In this document: positions 26,301 through 35,618 of the stretch, piece after piece | Layout: the number at the start of each line of letters is the position of its first letter | Numbering within the stretch: position 1 is the stretch's first letter | Assembly (NCBI RefSeq): GCF_002086815.1 | Contig: NZ_MVID01000001.1 | Coordinates: 248,001 to 312,000, forward strand | Length of the DNA: 64,000 nucleotides | Reading direction: 5' to 3' | Source: Mycolicibacterium parafortuitum | GTDB lineage: Bacteria; Actinomycetota; Actinomycetes; Mycobacteriales; Mycobacteriaceae | Translations under genes and position numbers: made by a program | Notes under the pieces: generated by a model | What the model saw: only the letters and a program-made list of their open reading frames with translations | The model's database searches: none | What the model was told of the DNA's origin: nothing

Positions 26301-27485
26301 ATGGGGGTTCTCGACGGGATCCGCGTACTCGACTACGGGCGGTTCATCGCGGCTCCGTGGTGTTCGGCGCTGCTGGCCGACATGGGCGCCGACGTGATCC
26401 GGGTCGAGAAACGCGAAGGCGGCGAGGACCGCTGGGTGCAGTCGATCGCCGATACCGGTGAGGGCGGCACGTTCCTGCAGTGCAACCGCAACAAGCGCTC
26501 GCTGACGCTGGACACCACCACCGCCGAGGGGCAGGAGGTCACCCGCAAGCTGGTGGCCGGTGCCGACATCGTCGTCGCGAACATGCCCGCTGCCGGAATG
26601 CGGGCCAGCGGACTGGATTACGACACGCTGCGGGCGATCAGACCCGACATCATCCTGGCCAGCGCGACCGCGTACGGCGAGGGCGGACCGTACAGTGACC
26701 GGATCGGGTTCGACGGTGCCGGGCAGGTGATGTCCGGTGCGGTGTACCGGCAGGGTCTGCCGGAGCAGCCGATCCGCACCGTGGTCCCGTACGCGGACTT
26801 CGGCACCGCGCTGACGTTGACGATCGGGGTGATGATGGCGCTCTACCACCGCGACCGGACCGGGGAGGGCCAGCACGTCGAGGGTGCGCTGCTGCCGACC
26901 GCGATGATGCTGTCCAACGCATTCCTGATCGAGCGTGACCTGCTGGGCACCGACAAACCACGGATGGCCAATCAGGGCACCTCGGTGGCGCCGTGTGACC
27001 TGTACCGGACCGCCGACGACGGCTGGGTGCTGCTGCAGATCGCCGGGCCGTCGATGTTCAAGCGGTGGTGCAGGTTAGTCGGACGGCCGGAGTTGTTCGA
27101 CGATCCGCGGTTCGCCGACGACGATCTGCGCTGGCAGCACGGCGACGAGCTGAACGCCATCATGGCGCGGTGGTGCGCCGACAAGACCAAGGCAGAGGTA
27201 CTCGGGCTGTTGGAGGCGGCGAAACTGCCTGCCGCGCCCATGCATTCGACACAGGAAGCGCTCGACGACCCGCATGTGCGGGCTATGGGCTATCTCAAGC
27301 GGGTACCGTTTCCCGGCACCCCGAAGGAGGTGCCGCTGATCGAGACCCCGTTCCGGCTGTCGGCGACTCCGGGGGAGATCCGCCGGCGCGCCCCGCTGCT
27401 CGGAGAGCACACCGACGAGATCCTCGGTGAGGTCGGATACACCGCAGAACAGATCGACGGTCTGCGTGAGCGCGCGGTGGTGTGA
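26301..27485 (+). CDS. CaiB/BaiF class III CoA-transferase
   Basis: A 394-residue CoA-transferase of the formyl-CoA transferase family: it starts MGVLDGIRVLDYGRF, has the ADMGADVIRVEKREGGEDR block near 30-50 and the catalytic Asp in IGFDGAGQ near 140. It moves CoA between carboxylic acids, with an aspartyl-CoA thioester intermediate, and forms interlocked dimers. ATG 26301 has the strong AAGGGGAGG 5 nt upstream. It is the last gene of the left catabolic block and converges on the DUF5994 gene. The acid substrate is unknown. Confidence 0.92.
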   Translation: MGVLDGIRVLDYGRFIAAPWCSALLADMGADVIRVEKREGGEDRWVQSIADTGEGGTFLQCNRNKRSLTLDTTTAEGQEVTRKLVAGADIVVANMPAAGMRASGLDYDTLRAIRPDIILASATAYGEGGPYSDRIGFDGAGQVMSGAVYRQGLPEQPIRTVVPYADFGTALTLTIGVMMALYHRDRTGEGQHVEGALLPTAMMLSNAFLIERDLLGTDKPRMANQGTSVAPCDLYRTADDGWVLLQIAGPSMFKRWCRLVGRPELFDDPRFADDDLRWQHGDELNAIMARWCADKTKAEVLGLLEAAKLPAAPMHSTQEALDDPHVRAMGYLKRVPFPGTPKEVPLIETPFRLSATPGEIRRRAPLLGEHTDEILGEVGYTAEQIDGLRERAVV

Positions 27486-27518
27486 GTGGCGCCTGCGCCC
27501 GCAGCGCCTCGGCTTGTT

Positions 27519-28070
27519 TCAGCAGGAGATCGGCGTCGGTCTCGGGAAAGTCGTCGTTCCGCCTTCGGACTCCCAGCGGTCTTCGGCCACGGTCGCCTGG
27601 GTTCGTCGGTCGCGTTCTCGTGGGCTCATCATGAGCAGCCCGTCGAGGGTGGCGGCGTTCTCCGCCTCGGCCGCCGCCATCATCGTGGTGTGGGCGTCGT
27701 CGGGATCGGTGCGTGGCGGGATCACCAGCAGGGTGAGGCGGGCGTGATTGCCGTCGAGGCCGAGAACTGTGATCGAGTTGAGCGGCTGAAGCCGGTATCC
27801 ATCCAGGCGTACTGCCCGGCCGCCGGTCGTGAATTTCCGGGGGGCGTTCGCCCAGGCGCCCAGGTGGTACAACACTCGGTCGATGCGGCCCAGGCGTACC
27901 GACAGCACCGCCAAGAGGTCAGGCAGCTCCGTGGTGAGATCCTCGGTGCGCGGCCACCAGGCGCCGTCGACGTATCCGGTTCGTGGTGCCTTGCTCTTCA
28001 ACCGTAGCCGCGGTGTGCGTGCAGGGACGGTCGTGTTCTGATCGTTCTTGCGTGTCATCTGTGGCGTCAT
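27519..28070 (-). CDS. DUF5994 family protein
   Basis: A 183-residue protein of a family found mainly in mycobacteria. The recognisable block is TPRLRLKSKAPRTGYVDGAWWPRTEDLTTELPDL near the N-terminus, followed by RLGRIDRVLYHLGAW and GGRAVRLDGYR. No enzyme motif, signal peptide or membrane segment is seen, and the function is unknown. Start ATG 28070 has GGGAG 6 nt upstream. It has a single-gene layout unrelated to the catabolic genes on both sides. Confidence 0.85.
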   Translation of the reverse strand: MTPQMTRKNDQNTTVPARTPRLRLKSKAPRTGYVDGAWWPRTEDLTTELPDLLAVLSVRLGRIDRVLYHLGAWANAPRKFTTGGRAVRLDGYRLQPLNSITVLGLDGNHARLTLLVIPPRTDPDDAHTTMMAAAEAENAATLDGLLMMSPRERDRRTQATVAEDRWESEGGTTTFPRPTPISC

Positions 28071-28586
28071 GCGACGCTCCCGTCCCGGCCGCTAGGCCCC
28101 AATCCTGGAATCAGCAATGACATGCGCAATATGGTCGCGTGTACGAAAAACCGCTGATAGTCACCACTGTACGCGGATGTGTGCCCATGCGTTCGGCGAA
28201 TCCGAGGTAGGCCTCAGGGATCGGTCGTCGGGCCGCCCCTGTCCGGGTGATCACACCGCTGTTGGTGTGCGAGCCTGGTGTCGCGGGAGCAGTCCGCGAA
28301 TCGGTTTCGGCGGCGAATCCTGTCGATGGCCCACCGGCCGCTGGCGGCACGGCTGGCCGCAGGTTCTCCTGCCCTGAGCAGGTTCCGGATCGCGGCGGCG
28401 GGACCCATCACGGCCTCGCGCTCGCACGAGCCGAGGCATCAACATCGGCACTGGCGTCATGGACAATCATTGTGTGACCTCGTGATCTTCGAAGTCCAGT
28501 ACACGCCCGTTCCGCAGGTCTGTCAACACAGCTCGCGAGGAGGTTCAGCTGATGCGCCGCAGCGGTTTTCGCGGCGCGTATCAGTA
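28071..28586. other. 516-bp gap without a supported gene
   Basis: Several short frames are open on both strands (for example 28214-28411 minus and 28247-28477 plus) but none has a family likeness, and they overlap one another. The promoter of the DUF5994 gene must lie in the left part. The only striking item is a strong ribosome-site-like GAGGAGG at 28537-28543 in front of a 12-codon frame at 28552. Confidence 0.5.
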
Positions 28587-28590
28587 CTAG
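28552..28590 (+). CDS. possible 12-residue peptide with a strong ribosome binding site
   Basis: ATG CGC CGC begins a short frame for MRRSGFRGAYQY that ends in TAG at 28588-28590, overlapping the stop of the minus-strand ligase gene. GAGGAGG stands 8 nt before the ATG, better than most sites in this window. It may be a chance frame, the start of a decayed gene, or a small peptide. No family is recognised. Confidence 0.2.
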   Translation: MRRSGFRGAYQY

Positions 28591-30095
28591 CCGCCGCAAC
28601 CGCACTCGAGAAGTTCCCGCAGCCGGACCGCGTCCACCTTACCCGTCGGACCGCGCGGGATCTTGTCCTCGTCCTCGACGAGCACCCACCCCGAAGGCAC
28701 CTTGAAGCTGCTGAGCACCTCGCGGGCGGCCCGGTGCAGCCGGTCGGCGGTGATCGACGCATCGCACACCACCGCGGCCGCGACGCGATCACCTTCGGGG
28801 CCGGGCAGATTCGTCACAAACGCCGCGCGCACCCCGTCGAGGCTTCGCAGCGCCTCCTCGACCTCCGACGGGTAGACGGTCGCGCCGCGCACCTTGAACA
28901 TGTCGTCGGCGCGGCCGTGCGAGAACAGGAACCCGTCGGCGTTCAAACGGCCGAGATCACCTGTGCGGTAGTAGCCGTCGGCGGTGAAGACGTCCTCGCG
29001 AGCGCGCCCGCAGATGCCCTGCATGACGGTGCGGCCGCGGATCTCGATCATCCCGATCGAGTCCGCAGGCAGCGCGGTGCCGGTGTCAGGGTCGGTGATG
29101 CGCACCTGCACCCCGTCGAACGGTCGGCCGCAGCTTCCCCATGCGGTGGCGGGCATATCGGTGTCGGCGCGGTAGCCGCAGTACGGGCCGAACGACTCGG
29201 TCATCCCGAACAGGTTCGCCCGGGCGCCGGGGGTGGACCGCAGATCGCGGGGGAGCAGGGCTTCCAGGCTGCCGGGGCGCAGCTCGAGCTGTACGCCGGA
29301 GCCGGGCAGGTGCCGGGCCAGCGCCACCGCCTGGTCGGGCCAGCCCCGGAACAGCGTCACCCGCTCGTCGGCCAGCAGCCGCAGCGTCGACGCGGGTTGG
29401 GGGACAGCCTCGGTGATCAGGGTCGCGCCGGCCACCAGCGCCGAGAGCAGCCCGCCGCCGAACCCGCCGACCCAGAACAACGGCATCGGCAGGTACAGGC
29501 GGGTCTGGGCGTCGATGCAGCGCTCGGCCAGGCCGGCACGGACGGCACCGATCGCGTTGCCGTGCGAATGCCGGACACCCTTGGGCGGGCCGCTGCTTCC
29601 CGAGGTGAACAGGATGGCCATCGGGTCGGCAGGTCTGACGCCGCGGGCCATCGCGTCCGCCACCGCTGCCGGGCCGGGCGGGAGCGCGTTTGTCTGGTCG
29701 GGTGTCCACACCGCACGCAGCGCGGGAAGATCCGCGGACAAGCGGTCGAGGTAGCGGTGCCCGCGGAACTCTTCGACCGCGATCAGGTACTGCACCGACG
29801 CGGTACGCAGCTGCGCATCGAGCTCGCGCGGGGTCAGCAGCGTGCTCAGCGGGACGAGCACCGCGCCGATGCGCATCAACGCCAGTGCGGTGCGCGCCCA
29901 CCGCACACCGTTGGGCATCAGCAGTCCGACCCTGGTGCCCTTGCCGATGCCGACCGCGATGAGGGCGGCGCCGAGTTCTTCGGTGGCCGAGTCGAGTTCA
30001 CCGTAGGTGATGCGCTCGCCGGGATCGATCACCGCATCCTCGGCGTGATGGGCGGCAGCGTGCTCGCGCAGCAGCGCGTCGATCGTGTCAGTCAT
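28587..30095 (-). CDS. acyl-CoA ligase (AMP-forming, class I adenylate-forming)
   Basis: A 502-residue ligase. The ATP loop is LFTSGSSGPPKGV near 165, the adenine-binding motif is NLFGMTESFG near 300, and the hinge/catalytic end is YYRTGDLGRL then GPTGKVDAVR with the C-terminal Lys. It activates a carboxylic acid with ATP and CoA. ATG 30095 is used (the 8-codon longer frame lacks support); it overlaps the stop of the preceding ligase gene by 8 bp. It is the last of six genes (three crotonase-type, three ligase-type) running from 35510. The acid substrate is unknown. Confidence 0.92.
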   Translation of the reverse strand: MTDTIDALLREHAAAHHAEDAVIDPGERITYGELDSATEELGAALIAVGIGKGTRVGLLMPNGVRWARTALALMRIGAVLVPLSTLLTPRELDAQLRTASVQYLIAVEEFRGHRYLDRLSADLPALRAVWTPDQTNALPPGPAAVADAMARGVRPADPMAILFTSGSSGPPKGVRHSHGNAIGAVRAGLAERCIDAQTRLYLPMPLFWVGGFGGGLLSALVAGATLITEAVPQPASTLRLLADERVTLFRGWPDQAVALARHLPGSGVQLELRPGSLEALLPRDLRSTPGARANLFGMTESFGPYCGYRADTDMPATAWGSCGRPFDGVQVRITDPDTGTALPADSIGMIEIRGRTVMQGICGRAREDVFTADGYYRTGDLGRLNADGFLFSHGRADDMFKVRGATVYPSEVEEALRSLDGVRAAFVTNLPGPEGDRVAAAVVCDASITADRLHRAAREVLSSFKVPSGWVLVEDEDKIPRGPTGKVDAVRLRELLECGCGG

Positions 30096-31647
30096 CGAAC
30101 AGCCCTCGCAGCGCGGCAAGATCGAGCTTGCCGCTGGACATGGTCGGGACGTCGGTGGGGCGAACCGTCACCACGCGGCGAGGAATCTTGTAGGACGACA
30201 GGGTGTCCCGCAGCGCGGAAGCGACGGTGCTCTGATCGAATACCGTGCCGCCGTCGGTCGCGATGACGGCCGCGACGATCTGTCCGCGCTCGGGATCGGG
30301 GAGGCCGACGACGTGTACCGCCACGTTCGGGTCGACGGTCGCCAACGCGGCGGTGAGCGCCTTCTCGACCTCGGCGGGCGCGACGTTGGCGCCGGCGGTC
30401 TTGATCATCGAACCCGCCCGGCCGGCGAAGTAGAACACCCCGTCGCCGTCGCGGCGCACCAGGTCGCCGGTGTGGAACCAGCCGTCGGCGTCGAAGCAGT
30501 CCTCCCGGGGGCGGCCGTGATAGCCCTGCATCAGATGTGGTCCGCGCAGCAGCAGTTCCCCGACCGCGCCGTCGACATCGCGCCCGGTCTCGGGGTCGAC
30601 GATCCGGGCGTCGAAGCCGGGTGCCAGGAAGCCGTAGGAGCCGCGCCGGGATTCGGGCTGATCGGTGTCGTCGCCGGACAGCAGCACGACGCCGCCCGCC
30701 TCGGTCATGCCGAGCATGTTGTGCCGCAGCTCCGGATCGGCGGGCCGGGCGCCGGGGGCCATGATCGGGTACAGGTTGCCGCGCCGCATCGAGGACAGAT
30801 CGCGGGTGGGAAAGCTGGGGTGACGGGTCAGGTGCGCGACGGCGGCCACGAATCCGTTGGTGACCGTGGGCTTCTCGGCTTCGAGCAGGTCGAGGGTCTG
30901 CCCGGCGTCGGTCGCGTTCGAGCAGATCAGCGTCGCGCCGGCGACGAGGGTGGCCAGGAGCCCGAACGCGAACCCGCCGATCCAGTAGAACGGCGAATTG
31001 CAGAACAGCCTGTCGTCCTCGGTGAGCCCACGGATCTCGTTGAGGTTGCGCTGGTGTGCCAACAACGACGCGTGCGTATGCACGACACCCTTCGGGTCGC
31101 TGGTCGAGCCCGAGGTGTAGATGATCGCGAGGACGTCGGATCCGTCGACGTCGTCTTCCAGGGCTTTCACGTCTCCGGCTGCGGGTGCGGGATCGACCAC
31201 AAGGTCGAACACGATGCGGCGCAACACCGGAACCTCGGTGGACCACAGCGGTCCGTCCGGCACCGGTGCACCGACCGCGTCGCCGAGGGCCGCGACATAG
31301 TCGTGGGTGCGGTAGGTCCGGGCCGCGAGCAGCACGCCGACGTCGCTGTCGGCCAACTGTCTACGTAGCTCCGCGGCGGTGCTGAACGTCGAGAACGGTA
31401 CGACCACCGCGCCGATGCGGGCCGCGGCGAGCATCGCGACGACGAACTGCGCCCCGTTCGGATACAGCAACCCGACGTGGCTGCCCTTGCCGACCCCGAG
31501 GGTGACCAGGTGTGCGGCCAGCGCCGCGGACCGGGAATCCGCGTCGGCGTAGGTGAGCCGCTCGTCGTCACAGATCAGCAGCGGCTTGTCGGCGTACCGG
31601 CGTTGCGCGCGCAGCACCTCGGCGACGGTGACCGGCGCGGTGCTCAT
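30088..31647 (-). CDS. acyl-CoA ligase (AMP-forming)
   Basis: A 519-residue ligase of the same group as its two neighbours. It has IIYTSGSTSDPKGVVHTH near 180, NMLGMTEAGG near 320, WFHTGDLVRR, and the final SSGKLDLAAL with the catalytic Lys. Three adjacent ligases with different binding-pocket sequences suggest several acids, or successive intermediates, are activated in the same route. The start (ATG 31647) overlaps the upstream ligase stop by 4 bp (ATGA). Confidence 0.92.
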   Translation of the reverse strand: MSTAPVTVAEVLRAQRRYADKPLLICDDERLTYADADSRSAALAAHLVTLGVGKGSHVGLLYPNGAQFVVAMLAAARIGAVVVPFSTFSTAAELRRQLADSDVGVLLAARTYRTHDYVAALGDAVGAPVPDGPLWSTEVPVLRRIVFDLVVDPAPAAGDVKALEDDVDGSDVLAIIYTSGSTSDPKGVVHTHASLLAHQRNLNEIRGLTEDDRLFCNSPFYWIGGFAFGLLATLVAGATLICSNATDAGQTLDLLEAEKPTVTNGFVAAVAHLTRHPSFPTRDLSSMRRGNLYPIMAPGARPADPELRHNMLGMTEAGGVVLLSGDDTDQPESRRGSYGFLAPGFDARIVDPETGRDVDGAVGELLLRGPHLMQGYHGRPREDCFDADGWFHTGDLVRRDGDGVFYFAGRAGSMIKTAGANVAPAEVEKALTAALATVDPNVAVHVVGLPDPERGQIVAAVIATDGGTVFDQSTVASALRDTLSSYKIPRRVVTVRPTDVPTMSSGKLDLAALRGLFDD

Positions 31648-33086
31648 CGTTGCGCGAAGTGTGACCGCACGGCGGTGAGGTCAGGCTTGCCCGACGGGGT
31701 GCGGGGGATCGCGTCGGTGAGCACCAGTGTTGTCGGGATCTCATACCGCGCCAGCCGGGTCTGCAGGTAGTCTATCAGCTCCTGCGGCGTCGCGGAATCG
31801 CCGGGGCGCAGTTCGACCAGCGCCGCCGGGGTCTCGCCGAGGCGCGGATCCGGCACCCCGACCACGGCCGCGCCGGCCACGGCGGCATGGGATTCCAGCG
31901 CCGACTTCACGTCGTCGGGCATCACCTTGAACCCGCCGCGGATGATCGCCTGGTCGGCGCGTCCGAGGATCCACAGGAACCCGTCCTCGTCGATGCGTGC
32001 GAGGTCGGTGGTCTGCATCCATTGGCCGGTTTCGGCGAGTTGGGCGGGGATCACCTCCAGCAGGCCGGCCTGGCCGGGTGGAACGGGTTCGCGGTGGTCG
32101 TCGACCACCCGCAGCCGGGCTCCGGGGTTGGCCCGCCCTACGCTGCCGCGCTTCTGGTGCCAGAACTGCTGGTGGTCGGCCAGCGTCCAGCTCGCCACAC
32201 CGCCGCCGAATTCGGTGGCCGCGTATGAGGTGAGCACCGGGATGCCGAACTTCTCGGTGAACGCGTCGGCGTCATCGGCGGACAGCGGCGCGGTGCCGGA
32301 CGTGACCACCTTGATGCCGGTCAGGTCTTCGCGGGTCAGGTCGGAGTGCAGCACCATGCGCAGTGCCGCGGGCACCAGGGACACCGCGCTCGGCCGGTGC
32401 TCGCGCACTGCGTCGGACCACCGCCCGAGATCGAACTTCGGCAGCAGCACGAACGGGCGGGCCTCGGCCAGGCACAACAGGATTCGGAACACTCCGCCGA
32501 CGTGCACCAGCGGGGAGTTCACGATGGCCACGCCGCGCCGGAGCTCGGTGGGTGGCGGCGACGAGGCGGGGTCGCGGCCCATCACGCTGCGGGCCAGCAT
32601 CTCGTAGGTCAGGTCGACCCGCTTCGGCGGGCCGGTGGTTCCGCTGGTCAGCATCCGCACCGCGACCCCGGGCCGGTCGTCGCAGGCGGCGGCGGTGCCG
32701 ACGCTCACGCGCGGTGCGTCATCGAGGCCGCCGAGTGCCACCGTGGTCGCCGAGGTCTGCGGCGCCAGCGCCGCCAGATCCGCGGAGGTTCCGATCAGGA
32801 TCGGCACCTGCAAGGCCGCGATGTCGGCGCGGGTGCGTTCGTCGCCGCGGGCCGGGTTGATCACCACCACGGTGCCGCCGCCCGCGAGCACACCGAGCAG
32901 TGCGGCGACGTGGACGGGCGTGTTGCGCAACATCATTCCGGCGGAGGCGGTGCCGACCTGGTCGCGGATCCGGTGGGCCAGCGTGCCGATCTGTCCCCAG
33001 CTGCTCCACTGCCCGTCGAACTGAATCGCCCGCGCCGACGGGTCCAGCGCCAGCACGTCGGTGATCCGCCGCGACAGCGGGTGCAT
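31644..33086 (-). CDS. acyl-CoA ligase-like protein (AMP-forming)
   Basis: A 480-residue adenylate-forming enzyme, somewhat short. The ATP loop reads MLTSGTTGPPKRVDLTY, with Arg where most members have Gly; ATEFGGGVAS replaces the usual T-E-x-G block; WILGRADQAIIRGG and RTPSGKPDL with the C-terminal Lys are intact. It probably still makes acyl-CoA. The frame stays open to 33587, but ATG 33084-33086, overlapping the crotonase stop by 1 codon (ATGA), starts a normal N-terminus MHPLSRRI. Confidence 0.87.
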   Translation of the reverse strand: MHPLSRRITDVLALDPSARAIQFDGQWSSWGQIGTLAHRIRDQVGTASAGMMLRNTPVHVAALLGVLAGGGTVVVINPARGDERTRADIAALQVPILIGTSADLAALAPQTSATTVALGGLDDAPRVSVGTAAACDDRPGVAVRMLTSGTTGPPKRVDLTYEMLARSVMGRDPASSPPPTELRRGVAIVNSPLVHVGGVFRILLCLAEARPFVLLPKFDLGRWSDAVREHRPSAVSLVPAALRMVLHSDLTREDLTGIKVVTSGTAPLSADDADAFTEKFGIPVLTSYAATEFGGGVASWTLADHQQFWHQKRGSVGRANPGARLRVVDDHREPVPPGQAGLLEVIPAQLAETGQWMQTTDLARIDEDGFLWILGRADQAIIRGGFKVMPDDVKSALESHAAVAGAAVVGVPDPRLGETPAALVELRPGDSATPQELIDYLQTRLARYEIPTTLVLTDAIPRTPSGKPDLTAVRSHFAQR

Positions 33087-33868
33087 CACCGGATCCTCGG
33101 CGCCGACTTCGGCACGGGGCGTTCGGCGAGTTCGTCGGTCGCGATGGGGTTCCCCAGCCGGGTGTAGATCAGCCCCTGGTCCATCGCGGCGCGGTAGGGC
33201 TTGTCGAGGGATTCCCAGATCGCCTTGACCGTGCCCTGGGTGGCGGTCGGCGGTTTGTTCGCGATCGTCCCGGCGATCTCGTGCGCGCGGTCCCACAGCG
33301 TGCTCTCGGGGACCACCTCGGTGACCAGGCCGATGCGCAGCGCGGTCTGGGCACCGACGCGTTCGTCGTTGCCCATCAACGCCATCCGCAGGGTGTCGCC
33401 GAGGCCGACCCGGCGCATCAGGCCGATGGGTTCGAGCGCGCTGACCAGACCGGCGCTGACGTGGGAGTCGAAGAACGTCGCCCCTTCGGAGCAGATCACG
33501 ACGTCGGACTCGTTGACGAAGTACAGCGCACCCGCGGTGCACATGCCCTGGACCGCGCACACCACCGGCTTCCACATCTTCTGCCACTTCGGGCTCAGCA
33601 GCTCACCGGGATCCTCGTGGTTCCACACGATATCGGGTTGGCCGTAGCGAGATTTCACGTCCAGGCCGGCCGAGAAAGCCCGCTCGCCGGCGGCCCGTAG
33701 CACGACGGCATTGATGCCCTCGTCATCCTTGACGGTGTGCCAGGCGTCGCGCATCTCATGGCACATCGTGCGATTGAACGAGTTCAGTGACTCGGGCCGA
33801 TTCAGGGTGATGGTCGCGACCCGGACGTCGTGGTCGAGGTCGAGCAGGATGGTCTCGAATGCGGTCAT
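33086..33868 (-). CDS. crotonase-fold protein (enoyl-CoA hydratase/isomerase family)
   Basis: A 260-residue crotonase. The fold signatures are VATITLNRPESLNSFN and the first oxyanion part AAGERAFSAGLDVKS. At the active site it has TAGALYFVNESDV and FFDSHVSAGL, so neither of the two Glu residues of rat enoyl-CoA hydratase (GGGCE and GxPE) is kept. It is therefore probably not a plain hydratase; ring hydrolysis, isomerisation or dehalogenation-type reactions are known for such variants. ATG 33868 has GAGG at 6 nt; the open frame continues upstream without support. Confidence 0.88.
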   Translation of the reverse strand: MTAFETILLDLDHDVRVATITLNRPESLNSFNRTMCHEMRDAWHTVKDDEGINAVVLRAAGERAFSAGLDVKSRYGQPDIVWNHEDPGELLSPKWQKMWKPVVCAVQGMCTAGALYFVNESDVVICSEGATFFDSHVSAGLVSALEPIGLMRRVGLGDTLRMALMGNDERVGAQTALRIGLVTEVVPESTLWDRAHEIAGTIANKPPTATQGTVKAIWESLDKPYRAAMDQGLIYTRLGNPIATDELAERPVPKSAPRIR

Positions 33869-33876
33869 CGACATCC

Positions 33877-34689
33877 TCAGCGGCACTGCCAGTTCGGTGC
33901 GCGCTTCTCGATGAACGCCCGCGGGCCCTCCTGCGCGTCCTCGGTGCGCACCACGCGTTCGCGGAACGTCTCGGCCAGGATCTCGCCTTCGAGCAGCGGC
34001 AGGTCCAGCGTCTTCTGGATCGCGAGCCGGGTGCCGCGCACCGCCAGCGGCGCGTTCGAGTTCACCATGTCGGCGATCTCGTGAGCACGTTCCATCAGCT
34101 TCTCGTGCGGCACCACTTCGGTCACCATGCCGAGTTCGTAGGCTCGCTCGGCGCTCATCCGTTCGTGTTTGCCCGCCAACGCCATCCGCAGCGCGACCGT
34201 GCGGGGCAGCACCCGGGCGAGCCGGACCATCTCGCGCGCGGCGACCAATCCGATGCTGACATGCGGGTCGAAAAACGTCGCCTTGTCGGAGGCGATCACG
34301 ATGTCCCCGGTGGTGACCCAGTCCAGCCCGGCGCCGCAGCAGATGCCGTTGATCGCCGCGAGCACGGGTTTGGCCATCCGCCGGAACGGGGGAGTGCCCT
34401 CCTGGGGCGCCTCCCACTGGTCGTAGGTGGACAGGTAGGGGCGTTCGTAGATCACCTTGCCGTCGTCGGGAATCTCCTTGACGTCGGCCCCCGTGCAGAA
34501 CGCCCGGCCGGTGCCGGTGACGATCATCAGCCAGATGTCGTCGTCGTTCTCGGCCTCGTCGTAGGCGGCCCGCAGCTCGTCGATCATGTGCGGGGACAGC
34601 GCGTTGAGCGCGTCCGGCCGATTCAGCGTGATCGTCGCCGTGTGGCCGTCGACGTCATAGCCGATGGTGTCGTAACGGTGGGAACTCAC
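33877..34689 (-). CDS. crotonase-fold protein (enoyl-CoA hydratase/isomerase family)
   Basis: A 270-residue crotonase, close in pattern to its downstream neighbour (both have FFD-x-HVSxGL), so the two may derive from one duplication or form a mixed oligomer. Motifs: TATITLNRPDALNALS, GTGRAFCTGADVKE, and GICCGAGLDWVTTGD, where Asp stands near the first catalytic Glu position. Starts with GTG at 34687-34689. The last residues are PNWQCR, a normal crotonase end. It is 8 bp from the following gene. Confidence 0.88.
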   Translation of the reverse strand: MSSHRYDTIGYDVDGHTATITLNRPDALNALSPHMIDELRAAYDEAENDDDIWLMIVTGTGRAFCTGADVKEIPDDGKVIYERPYLSTYDQWEAPQEGTPPFRRMAKPVLAAINGICCGAGLDWVTTGDIVIASDKATFFDPHVSIGLVAAREMVRLARVLPRTVALRMALAGKHERMSAERAYELGMVTEVVPHEKLMERAHEIADMVNSNAPLAVRGTRLAIQKTLDLPLLEGEILAETFRERVVRTEDAQEGPRAFIEKRAPNWQCR

Positions 34690-34703
34690 GTGCCTTCTTT
34701 CGT

Positions 34704-35510
34704 CTATCTGCCGTGGAAGTCCGGTGCCCGGCGGGCGCGGAACGCCGCCAGGCCTTCCTTGAAATCAGCGGTGCGGCAGGCCAGTTCCAGATCGGCGAGC
34801 TCGTGGGCCATCGACTGCGGCAGCGTGGCGGTCAGCCCGAAGTTCACGGCCTGCTTGGCCAGCCCGATCGCCACGGTCGGTCCCGCGGCCAGCCTGCGCG
34901 CGAGATCGTCGGCCGCGGCGGTGATCTCGTCGGTTGCGACGGCCTGGTGGATCAGCCCCCAGTCGGCGGCCTCGGTCCCGCTGACCTTCTCACCGAGCAG
35001 CAGCATGCGTTTGGCCCGCGCCACCCCGGCGAGCCGCGGGAGCAGCCAGGTCGCGCCCGAGTCGGGGCTGAAGCCGCGGTCGATGAACGGCTCCCACAGG
35101 TTGGCGTCCGCCGCCGCGACGGTGAAGTCGGCGGCCAGCGCGAGGTTGCAGCCCAACCCGACGGCCCAGCCCTGCACGGCGCACACCACCGGGAGGTGGA
35201 TGGTGGTGATCAGTTCGACGAGCCGGTTGGCCTGATGTGGGACGCGGCGGATCAGATTTCCCGGGCGGGGTTTGCGGTCACCGCTGTTGGTGGCGACCCA
35301 GTCGGCGCCCGAGCAGAAGTCGCGTCCCGCGCCGGTGAGCAGCACCGCGCGCAGCGAGTCGTCGGAGGCGGCCCGGGTCAGCGCCTCGACCAGGTCGTCG
35401 ATCATGCTGTGGCTCAACGAGTTCCGTCGATACGGGCGGTCCAGGACGATGCGCAGCACGGAGTCGTCTGTGGTCAGCCGCACCGCGCCTGCGTCCGCGT
35501 CATCGCGCAC
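34704..35510 (-). CDS. crotonase-fold protein (enoyl-CoA hydratase/isomerase family)
   Basis: A 268-residue crotonase and first gene of the minus-strand crotonase/ligase operon. It has LRIVLDRPYRRNSLSH, GAGRDFCSGADWVA and AVGLGCNLALAADFTVA; where hydratases have Glu it carries Asn, and the second Glu position reads WEPFIDRGF. Probably a specialised member, not a classical hydratase. It starts with GTG at 35510 and faces the GntR gene across 108 bp that contain two inverted-repeat-type sites, so it is probably under that regulator. Confidence 0.88.
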   Translation of the reverse strand: MRDDADAGAVRLTTDDSVLRIVLDRPYRRNSLSHSMIDDLVEALTRAASDDSLRAVLLTGAGRDFCSGADWVATNSGDRKPRPGNLIRRVPHQANRLVELITTIHLPVVCAVQGWAVGLGCNLALAADFTVAAADANLWEPFIDRGFSPDSGATWLLPRLAGVARAKRMLLLGEKVSGTEAADWGLIHQAVATDEITAAADDLARRLAAGPTVAIGLAKQAVNFGLTATLPQSMAHELADLELACRTADFKEGLAAFRARRAPDFHGR

Positions 35511-35538
35511 AGGACACCGTCCTCCCGGGCCGGCAGAG

Positions 35539-35572
35539 GGCTATACAGATAGCCATACAGTTGGTACTACGA
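35539..35572. promoter_or_regulatory. likely GntR-type control region of the middle block
   Basis: Two elements lie between the divergent crotonase and GntR starts. GGCTAT-ACAG-ATAGCC (35539-35554) is a perfect inverted repeat with 6-bp arms. TGGTACTACGA (35562-35572) fits the general FadR-subfamily operator TnGTnnnACnA. Both sit within 70 bp of each start, where an autoregulator would act. Confidence 0.4.
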
Positions 35573-35618
35573 TTACTATCCTGTACAAGTTAGCAAGGAA
35601 AGGCCGTCGACGGAACAC

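Noticed and set aside
28278..30266. Plus-strand frame of 662 codons opposite an acyl-CoA ligase gene
   Set aside because: Same shadow effect; the minus-strand ligase has all adenylation motifs.
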